Positions 1 to 11,800 of a DNA stretch of 64,000 bases are shown piece after piece; positions within the stretch are counted from its first letter, which is position 1; the number at the start of each line of letters is the position of its first letter. The notes beneath the pieces were generated by a model. The model was given only the letters and a program-made list of their open reading frames with translations. It searched no databases and was not told the DNA's origin. The stretch lies in NCBI RefSeq assembly GCF_009389715.1, contig NW_024068188.1:1-64000 (forward strand). Direction: 5' to 3'. Made by a program: the position numbers and the translations under genes. This stretch comes from Phoenix dactylifera (Eukaryota > Streptophyta > Magnoliopsida > Arecales > Arecaceae).

Positions 1-2406
1 TATCAGTCAGGAGCAGGATGCGTTTGTGGGAGGGAGGAGTATATCATATAATATTTTGCTAGCTCAGGAGATGATGTGAGACTTACAGCGGGCCCCGAGG
101 AGGCGATGTTTGATGGCAGTAAAGCTGGACATGGAGCGTGCTTACGACCGGATTCGATGGGACTTTCTTAGATGGGCATTGGAGAGTTTTGGTTTCCATC
201 AGACTTGGATTGACTGGATTTCAGGCTGTGTGCAGGGGCCTAGGTTCTCCATCTTGGTCAATGGTACGCCTTCACCTTTCTTTCGGGCTACTCTAGGGCT
301 TCGCTAGGGATGCCCGCTATCCCCTTTCCTATTCATCATCTATTCTGATGCACTATCCCGTGCTTTACATGTAGCAAGCGAGAACCGGGAGTTGGCTGCT
401 TACAGCCCAGCCCCGGGTGCTCGTCCTATTTCTCACTTCCTTTTGCAGATGACTGCCTGCTACTAGCCAGGGCGAGGGTGAGGGACGCGCGAGCCCTCAT
501 GAGGGTATTGATGGAGTATTGTGCGGCATCTGGACAGAAGATCAATTGCCAGAAGTCATCCATTCACTTTAGTCCGAGCACGGAGCGGAGAGTCAGACGG
601 GAGATCAGGGCGATATTGGAGATGCGGGAGCAGGAGGGGGACTGGACTATCTGGGAGTTCCCATCACAGGGAGGAGGCTGCGGATGGCCGAGTGTTCCTT
701 TGGTGCAGAGAGTGCAGAGCAGGCTCGAGGGTTGGAGAGCCTCATCACTCTCTATGATGGGCAGGTTGACGTTGGTCAGGTCTGTCCTCTGCTCTATGCC
801 TGTTTACATTATGGCCCATACTATTGTGCCGAAGATGGTGCTGGCGGGGATAGAGCGGAATATGCGTAGTTTCCTGTGGGGCTCCTCTAGAAGGGGTCAC
901 GGGGTACATTTGGTGGCCTGGGAGAGAGTTTGCCTGCCTCTGAGTGAGGGGCTTGGGGGTGCAGTCACTTTAGCGAGGCGTGAGACACTCCTGGCGCGAC
1001 GAGCAGTGCAGTTTGTTCTGGAGCCACATGGATTCTGGAGTCGGGTCATGATAGCGAGATATGGTCGAGCAGGCTTAGTAGGCCAGGTGGTGCGGCCAGA
1101 GGGCGTATTTCATGTGCTGGGAGGTTGGGAGGTATATGGCGCTGGCTTTGGCACATACCAGATGGTTGATTGGCAATGGACAGAGCATTGATGTGATGGA
1201 GGACCCTTGGGTCGATACACTTCCGCTGAGGCTGTGGCCGACCGATGATCAGCGGTGAGGGAGACTGCTGGACTCCGAGTGTACGACCTCTTCATGTTTG
1301 GGGAGGCAGAGTGGGATGATGATAGGCTGGATCAGTTATTCGGGGAGCACTTAGCAGAGCGGGTACGGGCTCCTCCGTCCCAGGATCAGCAAGGCCAGAT
1401 GTTAGGGTATGGAGCACCACTGTGTACGGCCAGCGTCAAGGTTGTGATGTTTCTCGGGCTATTCAGCAAAGAGTCGGAGCTGGGTAGGGGACTGTGGCTG
1501 GGTATGGAGGGGTTGGGCTACACCAGAGCATTGCATTATTCCTCTGGAAGTGCCTGGGACCAGCTGCCGATGAACTTGCGCTGAGCCGACGGGGTGTTAG
1601 CATTCCTCCTTTGTGCCAGTATTGTGAGGTAGATGAGTCGTTGGACTATGCACTATTCCAGTGTGTCTGGGCGAGGAGGGCTTGGAGACTGTCTGGGATT
1701 TCGGAGGTAGCATGGAGCCGGAGGGATTATTTCTGGGAGGAGGTCCGGAGTTGGGTCCGGCTCCCACCAGATGCGTTTTGTGGCTATTAGGGTGTCCTGC
1801 ATAGCTTACCAGGTATGGATGGCCAGAAACGTCCGAGTTTTTGGTGAGCCTAGCATGTCCCCCCAGTATCCCTAGCTGTCAAAGGTCTATGATCCAGACC
1901 TACATGAAGGATCTCTGTTGCCTGTGCCCGCGCCTGCTCCACCTGGGAGCCCCCCACCCCCTAGCTTCCTCAAGGTCAATTTTGATGGCTCGGTCTGGAC
2001 GGAGGCAGGAGGGGAGGAGCAGGGTTTGTTATCAGGGGTCCGAGCTCCAGCATGGTGGGCAGCAGGGGGTTGTCAGATCTTTGACACCTCGGTCCCAGGG
2101 GCAGAGCTACAGTCGGCTTGGATGAGATTACGGTATGCACGACATGTACTTCAGGCGAGCTCCATCCTCCTGGAGGGTGACTCGGCCACGGTGATCAGCT
2201 GGGTTCGAAGGGGCTCTCTCAGAGATAGAGGGGTCCATCCTTTGCTCCGTGATATATGGTTGATGGTGAGGGATGGATTTATTTTTCAGGCTATGCATAC
2301 ATATCGTGAGGCAAACGGGGCGGCTAACTGGATAGCAGCGTATGTTGCGAGCCACTCAGAAAGCACCCTATGGGTTGGTGGGGATGACTTGTCCGATGTT
2401 TTTTGA
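1..2406 (+). pseudogene. LINE ORF2 remnant (reverse transcriptase, zf-RVT, RNase H)
   Basis: These are broken pieces of the LINE replication protein. Bases 1-600 encode the reverse transcriptase core: AIKLDMERAYDRIRW-like motif near 113-165, FSILVNGTPSPFF near 247-285, and the catalytic FADD region near 440-460. A stop (TAG) sits at 305-307 just before GCPLSP. A one-base loss near 443 shifts the frame before the FADD stretch. A zinc-binding zf-RVT segment (CQYCEVDESLDYALFQC) lies near 1610-1665. An RNase H domain (VNFDGSV, then LLEGDSATVISW, then YREANGAANW) spans about 1971-2350 and runs to the TGA at 2404-2406. The frame changes several times, so no full protein can be made. It would nick and copy target DNA if intact. 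Identification is firm because the order matches copy B. Confidence 0.88.
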
Positions 2407-2487
2407 GGTATTTTGTTTGCAGATTTTGCTAGGTATATTCGTACCCATGTAGTATGAAATGTCCGTTTTAGGCGCACAAAAAAAAAA
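1..2487 (+). mobile_element. LINE copy A, 3' part, decayed
   Basis: This is the 3' part of an L1-type plant LINE that enters from before the window. Base 1 lines up with base 46367 of LINE copy B, and the similarity continues to the end. It ends in a run of A at about 2479-2487, right after a short 3' UTR (TATGAAATGTCCGTTTTAGGCG). The same tail shape ends copy B at 48900 and, on the other strand, copy C at 56234. No LTRs are present. Many frameshifts and stops mark it as old and inactive. The 5' part and the upstream target duplication lie outside the window. Confidence 0.9.
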
Positions 2488-3496
2488 CTATTAGTAAGAG
2501 CAAGGTCAGACTCACCCATCAAACTACTCTCCATTTTTTGACTCATTCCTATCCCTTTCAACGCGACCCCACCACACCCTAATTTCCGTTGCCCCGGTCA
2601 CTAGATTGATGCGATGAATTCACTTCTTTTCTTTTTTACTTTCTAGCGGGGTGAGCATACGGAGATCTCATCAGATCCCCCGCGAATCCCTCGCGCTCCG
2701 TTGGAAATCGAACCCCACGTCCCCCTGAAACGCTCTCCCGCGCGCCTCGAAGATCCGTGCCTTCCGTGCGCGTCGCCGCCTCGCGTCGCCCCTCCCATCC
2801 CTTCTTCTCTCTAGCTTTTAAGGTTACCACCACCTCTCATTTAAGCTGCCAGGGCTTGGTCAAAGTGTCAAACTGGGCCACCCTCTCACCACCACCCGTA
2901 CTCACTCCCATGTCACCCTGACGCACCCTCACACGTGTGATATCTTTGGCTTGTGACAGATAAAGGCTAGTGTAAAAGAAAAGGCTAGGTGGCACTTTCT
3001 TATCTTACCACTAGAATGAAAAGAACAAATATAGTTAAAATTTAACAAGAGAGCTATTTATATTCTATTTTATTGTATTTGGAGGCCATTCCGTGTCACG
3101 CAAACTGGAAAAAAAGTAAAAAAAAAAAACGTTACATTGCTCTTCCCCGTGTGGTAGAGTTCCCATTACATGAGCCATGCACAATAACAAGGAGAGAGCT
3201 AATTTAAAGAGTAAAGGGGCATGCATGCCACCAGACCAGTCCTCGAGAGAGGAGAATTCATGGAGAAACTTGAGAAAGGATTACAAAGCTCCCAACGAGG
3301 TGGTGGGACATAATTCACAAGAGATAATACTTAAACACAATATGACGTGGGCAATAACAAAAGAACTCAAGTGTGAGAAGAGGAGATATACCTCAATGGA
3401 TACTTGTGGTAGCTATCCATCTCTGAGAGAGGAGCGAAGGGAAGGAGGAGGTGAGAAGGTCATGTTGGAGAAGGGGAGCACGTGCAAAGATTGCTA
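2488..3496. other. Intergenic, with GC-rich CpG patch and G-box palindrome
   Basis: No recognisable gene. About 2640-2830 is GC-rich and CpG-rich, unlike the AT-rich DNA around it, and looks like the promoter or 5' UTR of a plant gene, but no matching coding exon follows on either strand. A 10-bp palindrome CACACGTGTG at 2930-2939 contains a G-box core (CACGTG). From 3000 the sequence is AT-rich. The LINE copy A tail ends directly to the left, so a gene may have been disrupted here; that is only inference. Confidence 0.4.
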
Positions 3497-3746
3497 GAGA
3501 GGTAGAGAAGGGGAAGGCTTTGCACGTGCCCTGCTTCTCCAACAAGGGCTTCCTCACCAAGAGATTAAGAGAAGTCTTCGGACATGAGTCTATGTGGTTG
3601 CTTTGAAGCGTATGGGAGTGGAGGTTGGGTGAAGGGGGAAGGGGAGGAGGCACCTCCTTTTGTAGGGACAGAAGGGGAGGATGGGGGTTAAGGGAGAGGA
3701 GAGAGAAGGACATAAAGAGAGGTGGAGTCTTGGAGTGGGTTTGCTT
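3497..3746. repeat. Dispersed repeat, copy 1
   Basis: Bases about 3519-3746 match 58440-58680 closely over about 230 bp in the same orientation, with scattered substitutions and a few small indels. Shared landmarks are CCTGCTTCTCCAACAAGGGC, then AAGAGAAGTCTTC, then GGGAGTGGAGGTTGG, then GGATGGGGGTTAAGGGAGAG, and GAGTGGGTTTGCTTAC at the right edge. No terminal repeats were found. Copy 2 lies next to a minus-strand copia relic, so an LTR fragment is possible but unproven. Confidence 0.7.
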
Positions 3747-6700
3747 ACAGGAGAGGCGTAGAGCAATCGAGTGCTATGGGAGGGGGAGGGGGTCCTGCCT
3801 CCCATTTTAATAGAATTCAAGCCTGGCGAAGACCCCGGCCTTGTTTTAGCGAAAAAAAAAAGACCCCGGCCTTGCGGGCCTCCACTGCCATAAAAACCTT
3901 GCTCCCCCCAGAATAAATATCTATGCTCCCTTGGGTAAGAAAAAGGGCGAGTTCCGAAAAATAGCTATGTTTATTATATGAAGCAAAATAGTAGCAAAAT
4001 ACATAATGGATAAAATAAATACAGAAGAGAAAGACATGGATGTAGCAATAAAGACTTTTGAGTTGATGATAGGAATTAGTATTATGTAGTAGTGATCTCC
4101 TTGTGAATTGCAGTCAGGTATCATACATATATATAGGAACCTGATTTGCCAACTGATTGGTTCCTTTCAACTCTAGTGAAACATATCACAGATTGAGACT
4201 AATACATTGACATTGATTTATGGTACGATTCATGTGAAGGGACTACTATTCCAATGTTGCCAAAGTTGTTGCTCATCTTAATTTGGTCGGCTTGCGCATA
4301 GAAACTTAATAAGCACCCAGTTTGTTAGTTCACTCAACAAAACACCATTCTCTTATACATACGTATGTGTTGATTGTACTACTTCAATGAATTAAGGAGG
4401 ATACCACAATGTATACAGCAGATGAGATGATTATGAGGGGCACCAAAGCACATATATATGATTAAAGCAGCATGTCCTTCTCTTGATGATGAATATTCTC
4501 TAGAGATCATGAGGAGTTGAATTTTGTCCCTACTGATAACAGTATAGATGAGATTGCATGCAAAGGACTTCTCGCACTGAAATGGAATACAGATCCTAAA
4601 GAATGGTTTTCGTATAATGTAACAAGAAATCCCAACCAAGTGTCGTTGTGGTGGTCATGCCATGCTTATGGTTGCACAATGATAGTGCATTAGTGCTCCC
4701 CTTTTTATTTTGTGTGTGATTGAGGATTATATACACTATAACTATATATCAAGAAATTTTTATGCTAGCTTTGCATGCATGGAACAAGTAGAAAAGTGTT
4801 CTAATTTTTGGAAAGTAGATTAATATTCTATGCATTTAACTAAATATAATTCTGTCAAATATTGTTTTTAGTTCCTTAATGTTTCCACAGAAAATGTCAA
4901 ACAAATCTGTAAAAACACATAAAGTATATGATCAGAACAAAATTTGAGAACTTAGGCCACTGGTTATCATAACTTCCACGACATCATGACTACTTAAATA
5001 TGTTTAAACTAGTAGCCTATTATATGACTTAATTAATGGGGCATTTATCCAAATTTAAGCCTATATAAAATCCACGAGACTTCTTATAATGGACAACAGC
5101 TCAAGGAGTAAGGACACCCACGAGGGCCTAGAGAGAGAAGTATTCAGATGGTCCCTGTCAACTTATTTTGTGCCATTCACTCATTGAGCCGTCGATAGCA
5201 GAGTTAACACAAGGCAGATTTTTGCCGTAGATATATGAAAGAATAAAGCATACGACACCATTAAAGGTTATGAAACAAAAGCAGTCTTTTTAGACAAGCA
5301 ACGATCTACCTTGTTTCTAAACGTCAACATGAACTTCATTCATTGCAGATAAACAAAGCTATTTTCTAGTAATCAGTTGATTAAATTGTTTTCCTTCACC
5401 TGTGAGAATGAAATAATGGAGAACAGCCCTTTTTTTTCATTGAAAAATAATTTATAAGATGAGTAAAAAACATCTTACTTTATATTATCAAAATAAATTT
5501 CGAACTACATAATTTGACTTGAAGGTATTTAATTACAACTGCAAGCAACTTCCACCACTCTAAGTATCTTGATTTATAAAATCATGAAGTTGATAAACAC
5601 TTGAGCTGTCAATTTTAGTTATTGCTATGGTGATATTCAAATAAAAGTAAAAGCTGATTGCATGAGAGTTATTATGTTACTTCCTTATTCAAGCCAAGGA
5701 GAAATACAAGAGTTACATAATATATGTATGATATATAATTTTGCATGAGATCTTTGTGTAACTGAAATGTTTCTCTTTTGAAGCAAGTTAAATGCGACCA
5801 GCTTCACTGAATGAGCTAGGAAAACTGATTCCAAATTTGTTGTTCAATTTTTCTGAGAAAAACTAACTCTACATTTGTTACGTTAAAGAAAATTTACAAA
5901 ACTTATGGTGGGATTCATGCTTCATTATATTCCTTTGTATCATAGAATAAGCCATAATCATCAATCTTCATGCCGAACATTTTTCGTGACCACAATCAAT
6001 TAGAGCTGTAAGCCTGTATTGTCATCATCCAATTGTATTTATTTATATGTTTTTTGTTTGATATGGAAGGAGGATGTGCAAGGAGAAAGTGGTGGTTAAC
6101 ATATGAGGCCTTGCACGAATCATGGCACCAAGAAGGAAGAGGACAACCGAGAAGCCAAAAAAACAAAAAAAGAGAAGAAAACAAAAAGCCTCTTAAGTGG
6201 GGTACCCCCTCTCCCATCCTTTCTTTAATAATTGGTGTGTCGATTGGATTGCGGAGGATTTTGGAAGAGATACACCATGGTGTGGTTGCGTGAGACACAA
6301 GCCGCATCGAAAAGCTGATGGATGGACAGATGGAATGATAGATGGAATGATAGATTGGAGAAAGAGGAAGAGAAAAGATATAAATAGAGGGTGGAGAAGT
6401 CTCCTTTGTTACTGGAGATTTGAGAGCGAGGGTGGCCCATGCTGATTTGATTCCTCCAATTAATAGTTTCCACACCGGATGATGAGTTCTGACATTGCAT
6501 CAAAACGTATCATTTTCGCCACTTGTATCTTCCCACATTATCCAAGTAGACCCAAAAAATATACATGTATTACTATATAATAATATGTTCAATAGAGAAC
6601 TTTCTCAAAAAGAATATGCAAAGAGATATTTTATTTTTTCTTCTTCTCCTGTTAGAAAAAAAAATACCTTAGATGCGAAATTAATTTTTAATTTTACAGA

Positions 6701-7846
6701 TTTTTTTTTTTTTTATTTTGATACATGCACTTTTTGATAATTTGTTTATGCATTGCTAGGAATATGACAAATAAGCAACAATATTAAGTTTGTCATGTAT
6801 TGCACACAAACTTTTAGAAGAAACTCAATTTCTTTCTTCATGGGAAGCCTGAGTCTCACCTTTCAGTTTGATTCTATTTTTGTTCTCCATGTATTTGTTT
6901 CTTACATCTAGATAAAAGATTCAAAGGGCTCGGTAGGTGCTTCTGATTTGTTTGGTGATGCATGCCTTTCAAACAATAAGTGCCGCATGGGTTGTGGATA
7001 TAGTCCTTGTAATTGGAAAACTGGAATAAAAATAAAATCCACCCTGTAAAGCTATGCAACTTGACCAACTGATCATTAATTAGATTAAAAAACAATAGGG
7101 CTACAATCTGCAAATGAACCAAGCGACTCATACATAATTTGGGCTTATTAGATGGCACCTTTAATTTCATTTAATCAAGAGCAAGAGCTAGATTCAGTTC
7201 ATATTTTCCAAGCTTGCCTTGTATATAGATAAGCCAAGTGTAATGAGAAATTGGTTTATGAATAAGATTAAGCTCAGCTCTTGCTCAGTTAACTTATCAG
7301 CTGTAATTAAATAAATACGGTTAATCTTAGCTTGAAAATAGTGGAATTTATTACATTTTGCTTATGTCAGAACTAACAAATTGGCCCCAAAAGCTTAAGC
7401 AAATAAGAAATAAAACATAGATCGGGCATGCGAAAGGATAACTATATATGTAGACAAGAATCGGAATAGCAGACTAGCAAACCTAATCGATGTATCGGAA
7501 TGAGACTGGGTTGTAGGTCCTGAGTCTCCAGCACTCGATCAAGAAATTCGGCAACAAGATATGGCTAGTTTTGACCTGCCAGTGGTAAGTCCCATTAGTC
7601 CACCAATTTTTCAAGATCTTTGTAATTGGTTTGCCTTGGAGGGCGGGTGTCAATATGATTCAAAGCCACTAATATGATGATGCAAGTAATAATGGGTCTG
7701 AGCAAAGATGGAAATGTATAAGAGCAGTTGATGATGGATACTATGTACATTATATCTAAGCAGGAGGATTTAGGAGAGTAGGTGGCATGCATTCATATCT
7801 ATTCGTCTTGCATCCTCCTTGTGAGAGAGTTAAAATTAAGGTTAAG
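3747..7846. other. Intergenic, no gene recognised
   Basis: AT-rich DNA on the left flank of the gypsy element. Around 3830-3890 a short unit (GACCCCGGCCTTG) is repeated either side of an A run. Around 6318-6358 there are small GATGGAATGATA-type repeats. Several short open frames exist, including 159 codons on the minus strand at 5996-6475, but they are low-complexity or lack any family resemblance. I see no supported gene. Confidence 0.5.
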
Positions 7847-7851
7847 ACACT
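7847..7851. repeat. Target site duplication ACACT, left copy
   Basis: ACACT immediately precedes the 5' LTR and is repeated at 19871-19875 immediately after the 3' LTR. A 5-bp duplication is what Ty3/gypsy integrase makes. Confidence 0.95.
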
Positions 7852-7883
7852 TGTTGGGAGATTACCCAAGTCATGACACCTCA

Positions 7884-8003
7884 GAGGCGCTCGACCGAAG
7901 AGCGCCGGCCAGGGAGGCGCTCGACCGAAGAGCGCCGGCCAGGGAGGCGCTCGACCGAAGAGCGCCGACCAGGGAGGCGCTCGATTAGAAAGCGCCGACC
8001 AGG
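7884..8003. repeat. Four-copy 30-bp hairpin repeat in 5' LTR
   Basis: Units start at 7884, 7914, 7944 and 7974, with period 30. The first three contain GGCGCTC, a 7-base loop, then GAGCGCC, a perfect 7-bp stem. The fourth is diverged (loop GATTAGA, stem broken). The same four units are in the 3' LTR at 18955-19074. Confidence 0.95.
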
Positions 8004-8533
8004 AGCAACCCCGCCACAGGACACTCCGCTAGGCGACCTATTCGGCTCGGCACCTCTGCTGAGCCCATGCCTTAGCCGAATATCCAATCTCCGCTTAATC
8101 CTCCAACAGTCTGACAACCAAGTACGTGACTCCACTACAATCTGCGCCATCCTTAAGTCATCAAGGCACGGATCTCCACAGGAACTCGCATGACCCTGTC
8201 ATTAATGCATAAGACCCCTCGGGCCTCCGATGCACTCAGTCATTAAATGAACACGGCCCAAGACAATCTCCGGATCACTGAACCATCAAAGCATATGGCT
8301 CATCCAAACCACTAGTTCATTCAACAATTAATGCACTTACCATCTACGGACCCCAGGCCTACCACGACCGACGGTTCAACCACCTCAACGGGCCTGACCG
8401 ACCGTGACAGCTCCCTGACTCCGGCCCTGATCCGGCCTTATTCTCCCAACGCCATTAATGAGCGTGATCGTGCCCAATTATTGCAAAAGGAGACAAACTC
8501 CCCTGTCACCTCCCAGGTAACACTATATCCCTC

Positions 8534-8540
8534 TATAAAA
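8534..8540 (+). promoter_or_regulatory. TATA box of the 5' LTR
   Basis: TATAAAA in the context CCTCTATAAAAGGAGG, placed in the 3' third of the LTR as expected for the U3/R border. The matching box in the 3' LTR is at 19608-19614. Transcription would begin roughly 25-35 bases downstream. Confidence 0.7.
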
Positions 8541-8818
8541 GGAGGACATTAAAACACAAAAAGGGGGTGGGGGGAGGGATAGATACACACAAACACAGAG
8601 AGGAAAAAAAAAGGCCCTCTTCCACCATCCACCCACAAATTAGCCCCCTCTGACTTAAGCTTCGGAGGGCCGGCGCCGGAAAATCCGGCCACCGGCTTTT
8701 TTGCAGGATCTTCCAGGAGGACGCCGCCCGTCGACGCACCGCCATCCACCGCCCCAGGCAGCGGAGCTCCTCCCTTCTCGGTTTGCGGAAGCCCCCAGGT
8801 CCAATTTCCAGCAACAGA

Positions 8819-8836
8819 TGGCGCTAGAGGAAGGGA
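8819..8836 (+). other. Primer binding site
   Basis: TGGCGCTAGAGGAAGGGA begins two bases after the LTR end. It starts with TGG, the complement of the tRNA CCA end, and has the length usual for a primer site. I cannot name the primer tRNA with certainty; tRNA-Arg is a guess. Confidence 0.75.
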
Positions 8837-8849
8837 CCGAGTTGCTGCC

Positions 8850-11800
8850 ATGAAACTAAGAAGTAAAGGGGCATCCAATGCCTCCCGACGTCCTCCACTT
8901 AGTCCTGGGCACTCTGTCCAGAACTTACCACCCCAGGCCGAGTCAACTCCTCAAGTTTGGCCGGAGCAGTTTGATACCCTGGTATAGCAGGTGCAGGCCT
9001 TGGCTACTGCTGTCCAAAGCTTGCAACCCAGGGGTGTCCCGACGGTACCGCCCCCTCCGGCCCCAGTTCAACCGGAGCCCCCCACAAGCGGGCTTCCCCT
9101 TCAAGGTCAGGACTCTCAAGTCCAGGCCTCCCTCTGGAGAGAACACCCAGCCAGAGGCCCTGGTGGCTGGCCACAACCCTCGGAGGTCGAGTCAGTTCCG
9201 GGGCAACTCGCACCGGAACGGACCGCTGCAGCGATCCCCCGGAGTCATGAGCTCGACAAGAAGGTCGAGGAGCTGGAGCGCCAAATTCAGGCGCTCCACG
9301 GGAAGAAATCAGGACGTGATGGTGACTTCGAGTTCACTACGAAGTCCCCTTTCTCCCCGGAGATTGAAGACGAGCCGGTCCCCTCCCGGTTCAAGATGCC
9401 CCAGGTGGAGCCTTACAACGGCAGGGCTGATCCCCTAGACCACTTGGAAAATTATCGGGTCTTAATGGCCCTACAGGGGGCCTCGGAGGCCATGATGTGC
9501 AAAGCTTTCCCCGCGACACTCCGAGGACCGGCCCGGCTTTGGTTTACCGGGCTAAAGCCGAGTACTGTCTCCTCTTTTGAGCAGCTCGGCCGGCAGTTCG
9601 CCAACAATTTTGCCGCTAGCCAGCCTCAGCGGCGGACATCAAACTCCCTCCTCAATATCAAACAAAAGGAGGGAGAATCCTTCAGGGAGTACTTGGATCG
9701 GTTTACTGCCGCAACATGGAAAGTCCGGGAGCTCGACCAGTCGATTGCCATGTCAGCACTAAAGACTGGAGCCCGGTCTTACAGATTCCTCTTCTCTATT
9801 GAGAAGAACTTCCCTGTGAACCTCACCGAAATGCTTGTTCGGGCGCGGAAGTACGCCAAGGCTGAGGAAGCCGTGGCTACCAGGCGGAGCGGGGCCGAAC
9901 ATGCCTCTAAGAGACAGAAAAGGCGCCGCGAGGAGCGCAGCCAGCCCAGAAGTCCGTCCCCACGCCGAGCCAAGAATTTGCCCCGCCCAAAGAGTCCACC
10001 CCGACTACGGGGACCGCCTCAGCAGAGGCTATCACCCCGCCCGAGGTTCCCACCACGGGCCCATACACTCGAAGGGAGGTACGAGAACTATACTCCCCTC
10101 ACCGCTCCTCGAGCCGAAATCCTCATGGAGATTGAGGGTCAAGATTGTATCCGACTCCCACCTCCGAAACGAGATTTCAGAGCTCGGCGCGATCCTCGGA
10201 AATATTGCCGTTTTCATCGAGATCACGGTCATGATACCGAGGACTGCTACCAGCTCCGGAACGAGATCGAAGCACTCATTCGCCGAGGGATGCTCGATCG
10301 ATTTGTGCGGGGCCGGCGTGAAGAAAAGAAGAGAGCCGAAGAAGCCGCCCAGCCTGAAAGTTCAAATGCCAACAGGCCCATCGCCGGCATCATCAACACC
10401 ATCCAAGGCGGGGCCCCTGTTGGAGAAGCTTCAGGGAAAGGAACCTCCTCGAGACGCCTACGAACCTCGGAAGCCATCTCCTTCTCGGATGATGATCTGG
10501 CGGGAGTCGAAACTCCCCACGATGATGCCGTTGTCATCTCTATGATTATAAACAGATTTGATGTAAAACACATCTTGATCGATAATGGAAGCTCGGCGAA
10601 TGTGTTGTATTTTGATGCCTACTGTAAAATGGGGATGACAACAGAGCAACTACGGAGAATGAATGCTCCGCTAGTCGGATTTACTGGGGACTCAGTCCTA
10701 GTAGAGGGCGAGGTCGACCTCCTGGTCTCGGTCGGGCTCGCACCCCGTGAAAGTACCATGAGGATGACCTTCCTTGTGATACGCCTGCCTTCAGCCTACA
10801 ATGCCATCCTCGGAAGACCAGGTCTCAATGCCCTCCGAGTAGTGGTTTCGACTTGCCACTTGCTCATGCGATTCCCCACCAGCCAAGGAGTTGGCGAAGT
10901 TCGTGGGGACCAGATGGTAGCCAGACGATGCTACATGGCAACACATCAGGCGAGGCGACTAGCTGAGGCACCCATCCCAGCAACCGACCAGCCTTCAGCT
11001 AAAGCTCCGGAGGCACGAGTCAGTCCTCAGAAGGAGCGGGTAGAGCCTGGTGAGCTACTAATCCAAGTTCCTTTGCACGAAAACTTTCCCGAGCTAACCG
11101 TGCAGGTCGGCTCCGGCCTTAGCGAGTGCGAAAGGGATTGCCTCGTCAACTTCCTGCGAGACAACATGGACGTCTTCGCATGGTCGCCCGCGGATATGCC
11201 GGGGATAGATCCAGAGATCATGGTCCACCGGCTCCAAGTGAAGCCAACCTGCAAGCCCGTGCGACAAAAGAAGCGAGGCGCCGCCCCTGAACGACAACGA
11301 GCGGCAGCCGAGGAGGTTGACAAACTCCTTGAGGCTGGCTTCATCCGGGAGATACCCTATCCGGAGTGGCTCGCCAACGTGGTCCTCGTCAAAAAAGCCA
11401 ACGGAAAGTGGCGTATGTGCGTGGACTACACCGACTTGAATAAAGCCTGCCCGAAGGACAGCTTCCCACTGCCCAGCATCGACCAGCTCGTAGACTCCAC
11501 CTCGGGGCACGAGCTGCTGGCGTTCATGGACGCCTTTTTCAGATACAACCAGATCCGCATGGCGCCAGAAGATGAAGAAAAGACAGCCTTCATCACCGAT
11601 GGGGGTACCTACTGCTACAAAGTAATGCCATTCGGCTTAAAGAATGCCGGGGCAACTTATTAGAGGCTGGTCAACCGGATTTTTAAAGACCAAATAGGCC
11701 GAAACATGGAGGTCTATGTTGATGATATGCTGGTGAAGAGCAAGGTGGCGCAAGACCATGTGGCTGACCTTGATGAAGCATTCTCCACACTCCGAAAATA

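Larger units (their letters stand above)
7852..8816 (+). repeat. 5' LTR of Tat gypsy element
   Basis: Starts TGTTGGGAG and ends AGCAACA. It carries a four-copy 30-bp repeat near its left end and a TATA-like TATAAAA at 8534-8540, which would start the genomic RNA. It matches 18923-19870. Many of the differences are single-base length changes in short C or G runs, clustered at about 8110-8480. Confidence 0.95.

Noticed and set aside
5996-6503. Overlapping minus-strand frames of 159 and 92 codons
   Set aside because: Low-complexity (Ser/Ile/His repeats from small tandem repeats), no recognised domain, no clear promoter.
7884-8003. CRISPR-like array (regular repeats with dyad symmetry)
   Set aside because: The repeats are contiguous with no unique spacers, lie in an LTR, and this is a plant nuclear genome.
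7881-8193. Arg-rich repeat proteins in the LTR (RRSTEERRPG type)
   Set aside because: Translation of the 30-bp hairpin repeat; the 30-bp period keeps the frame open by chance.
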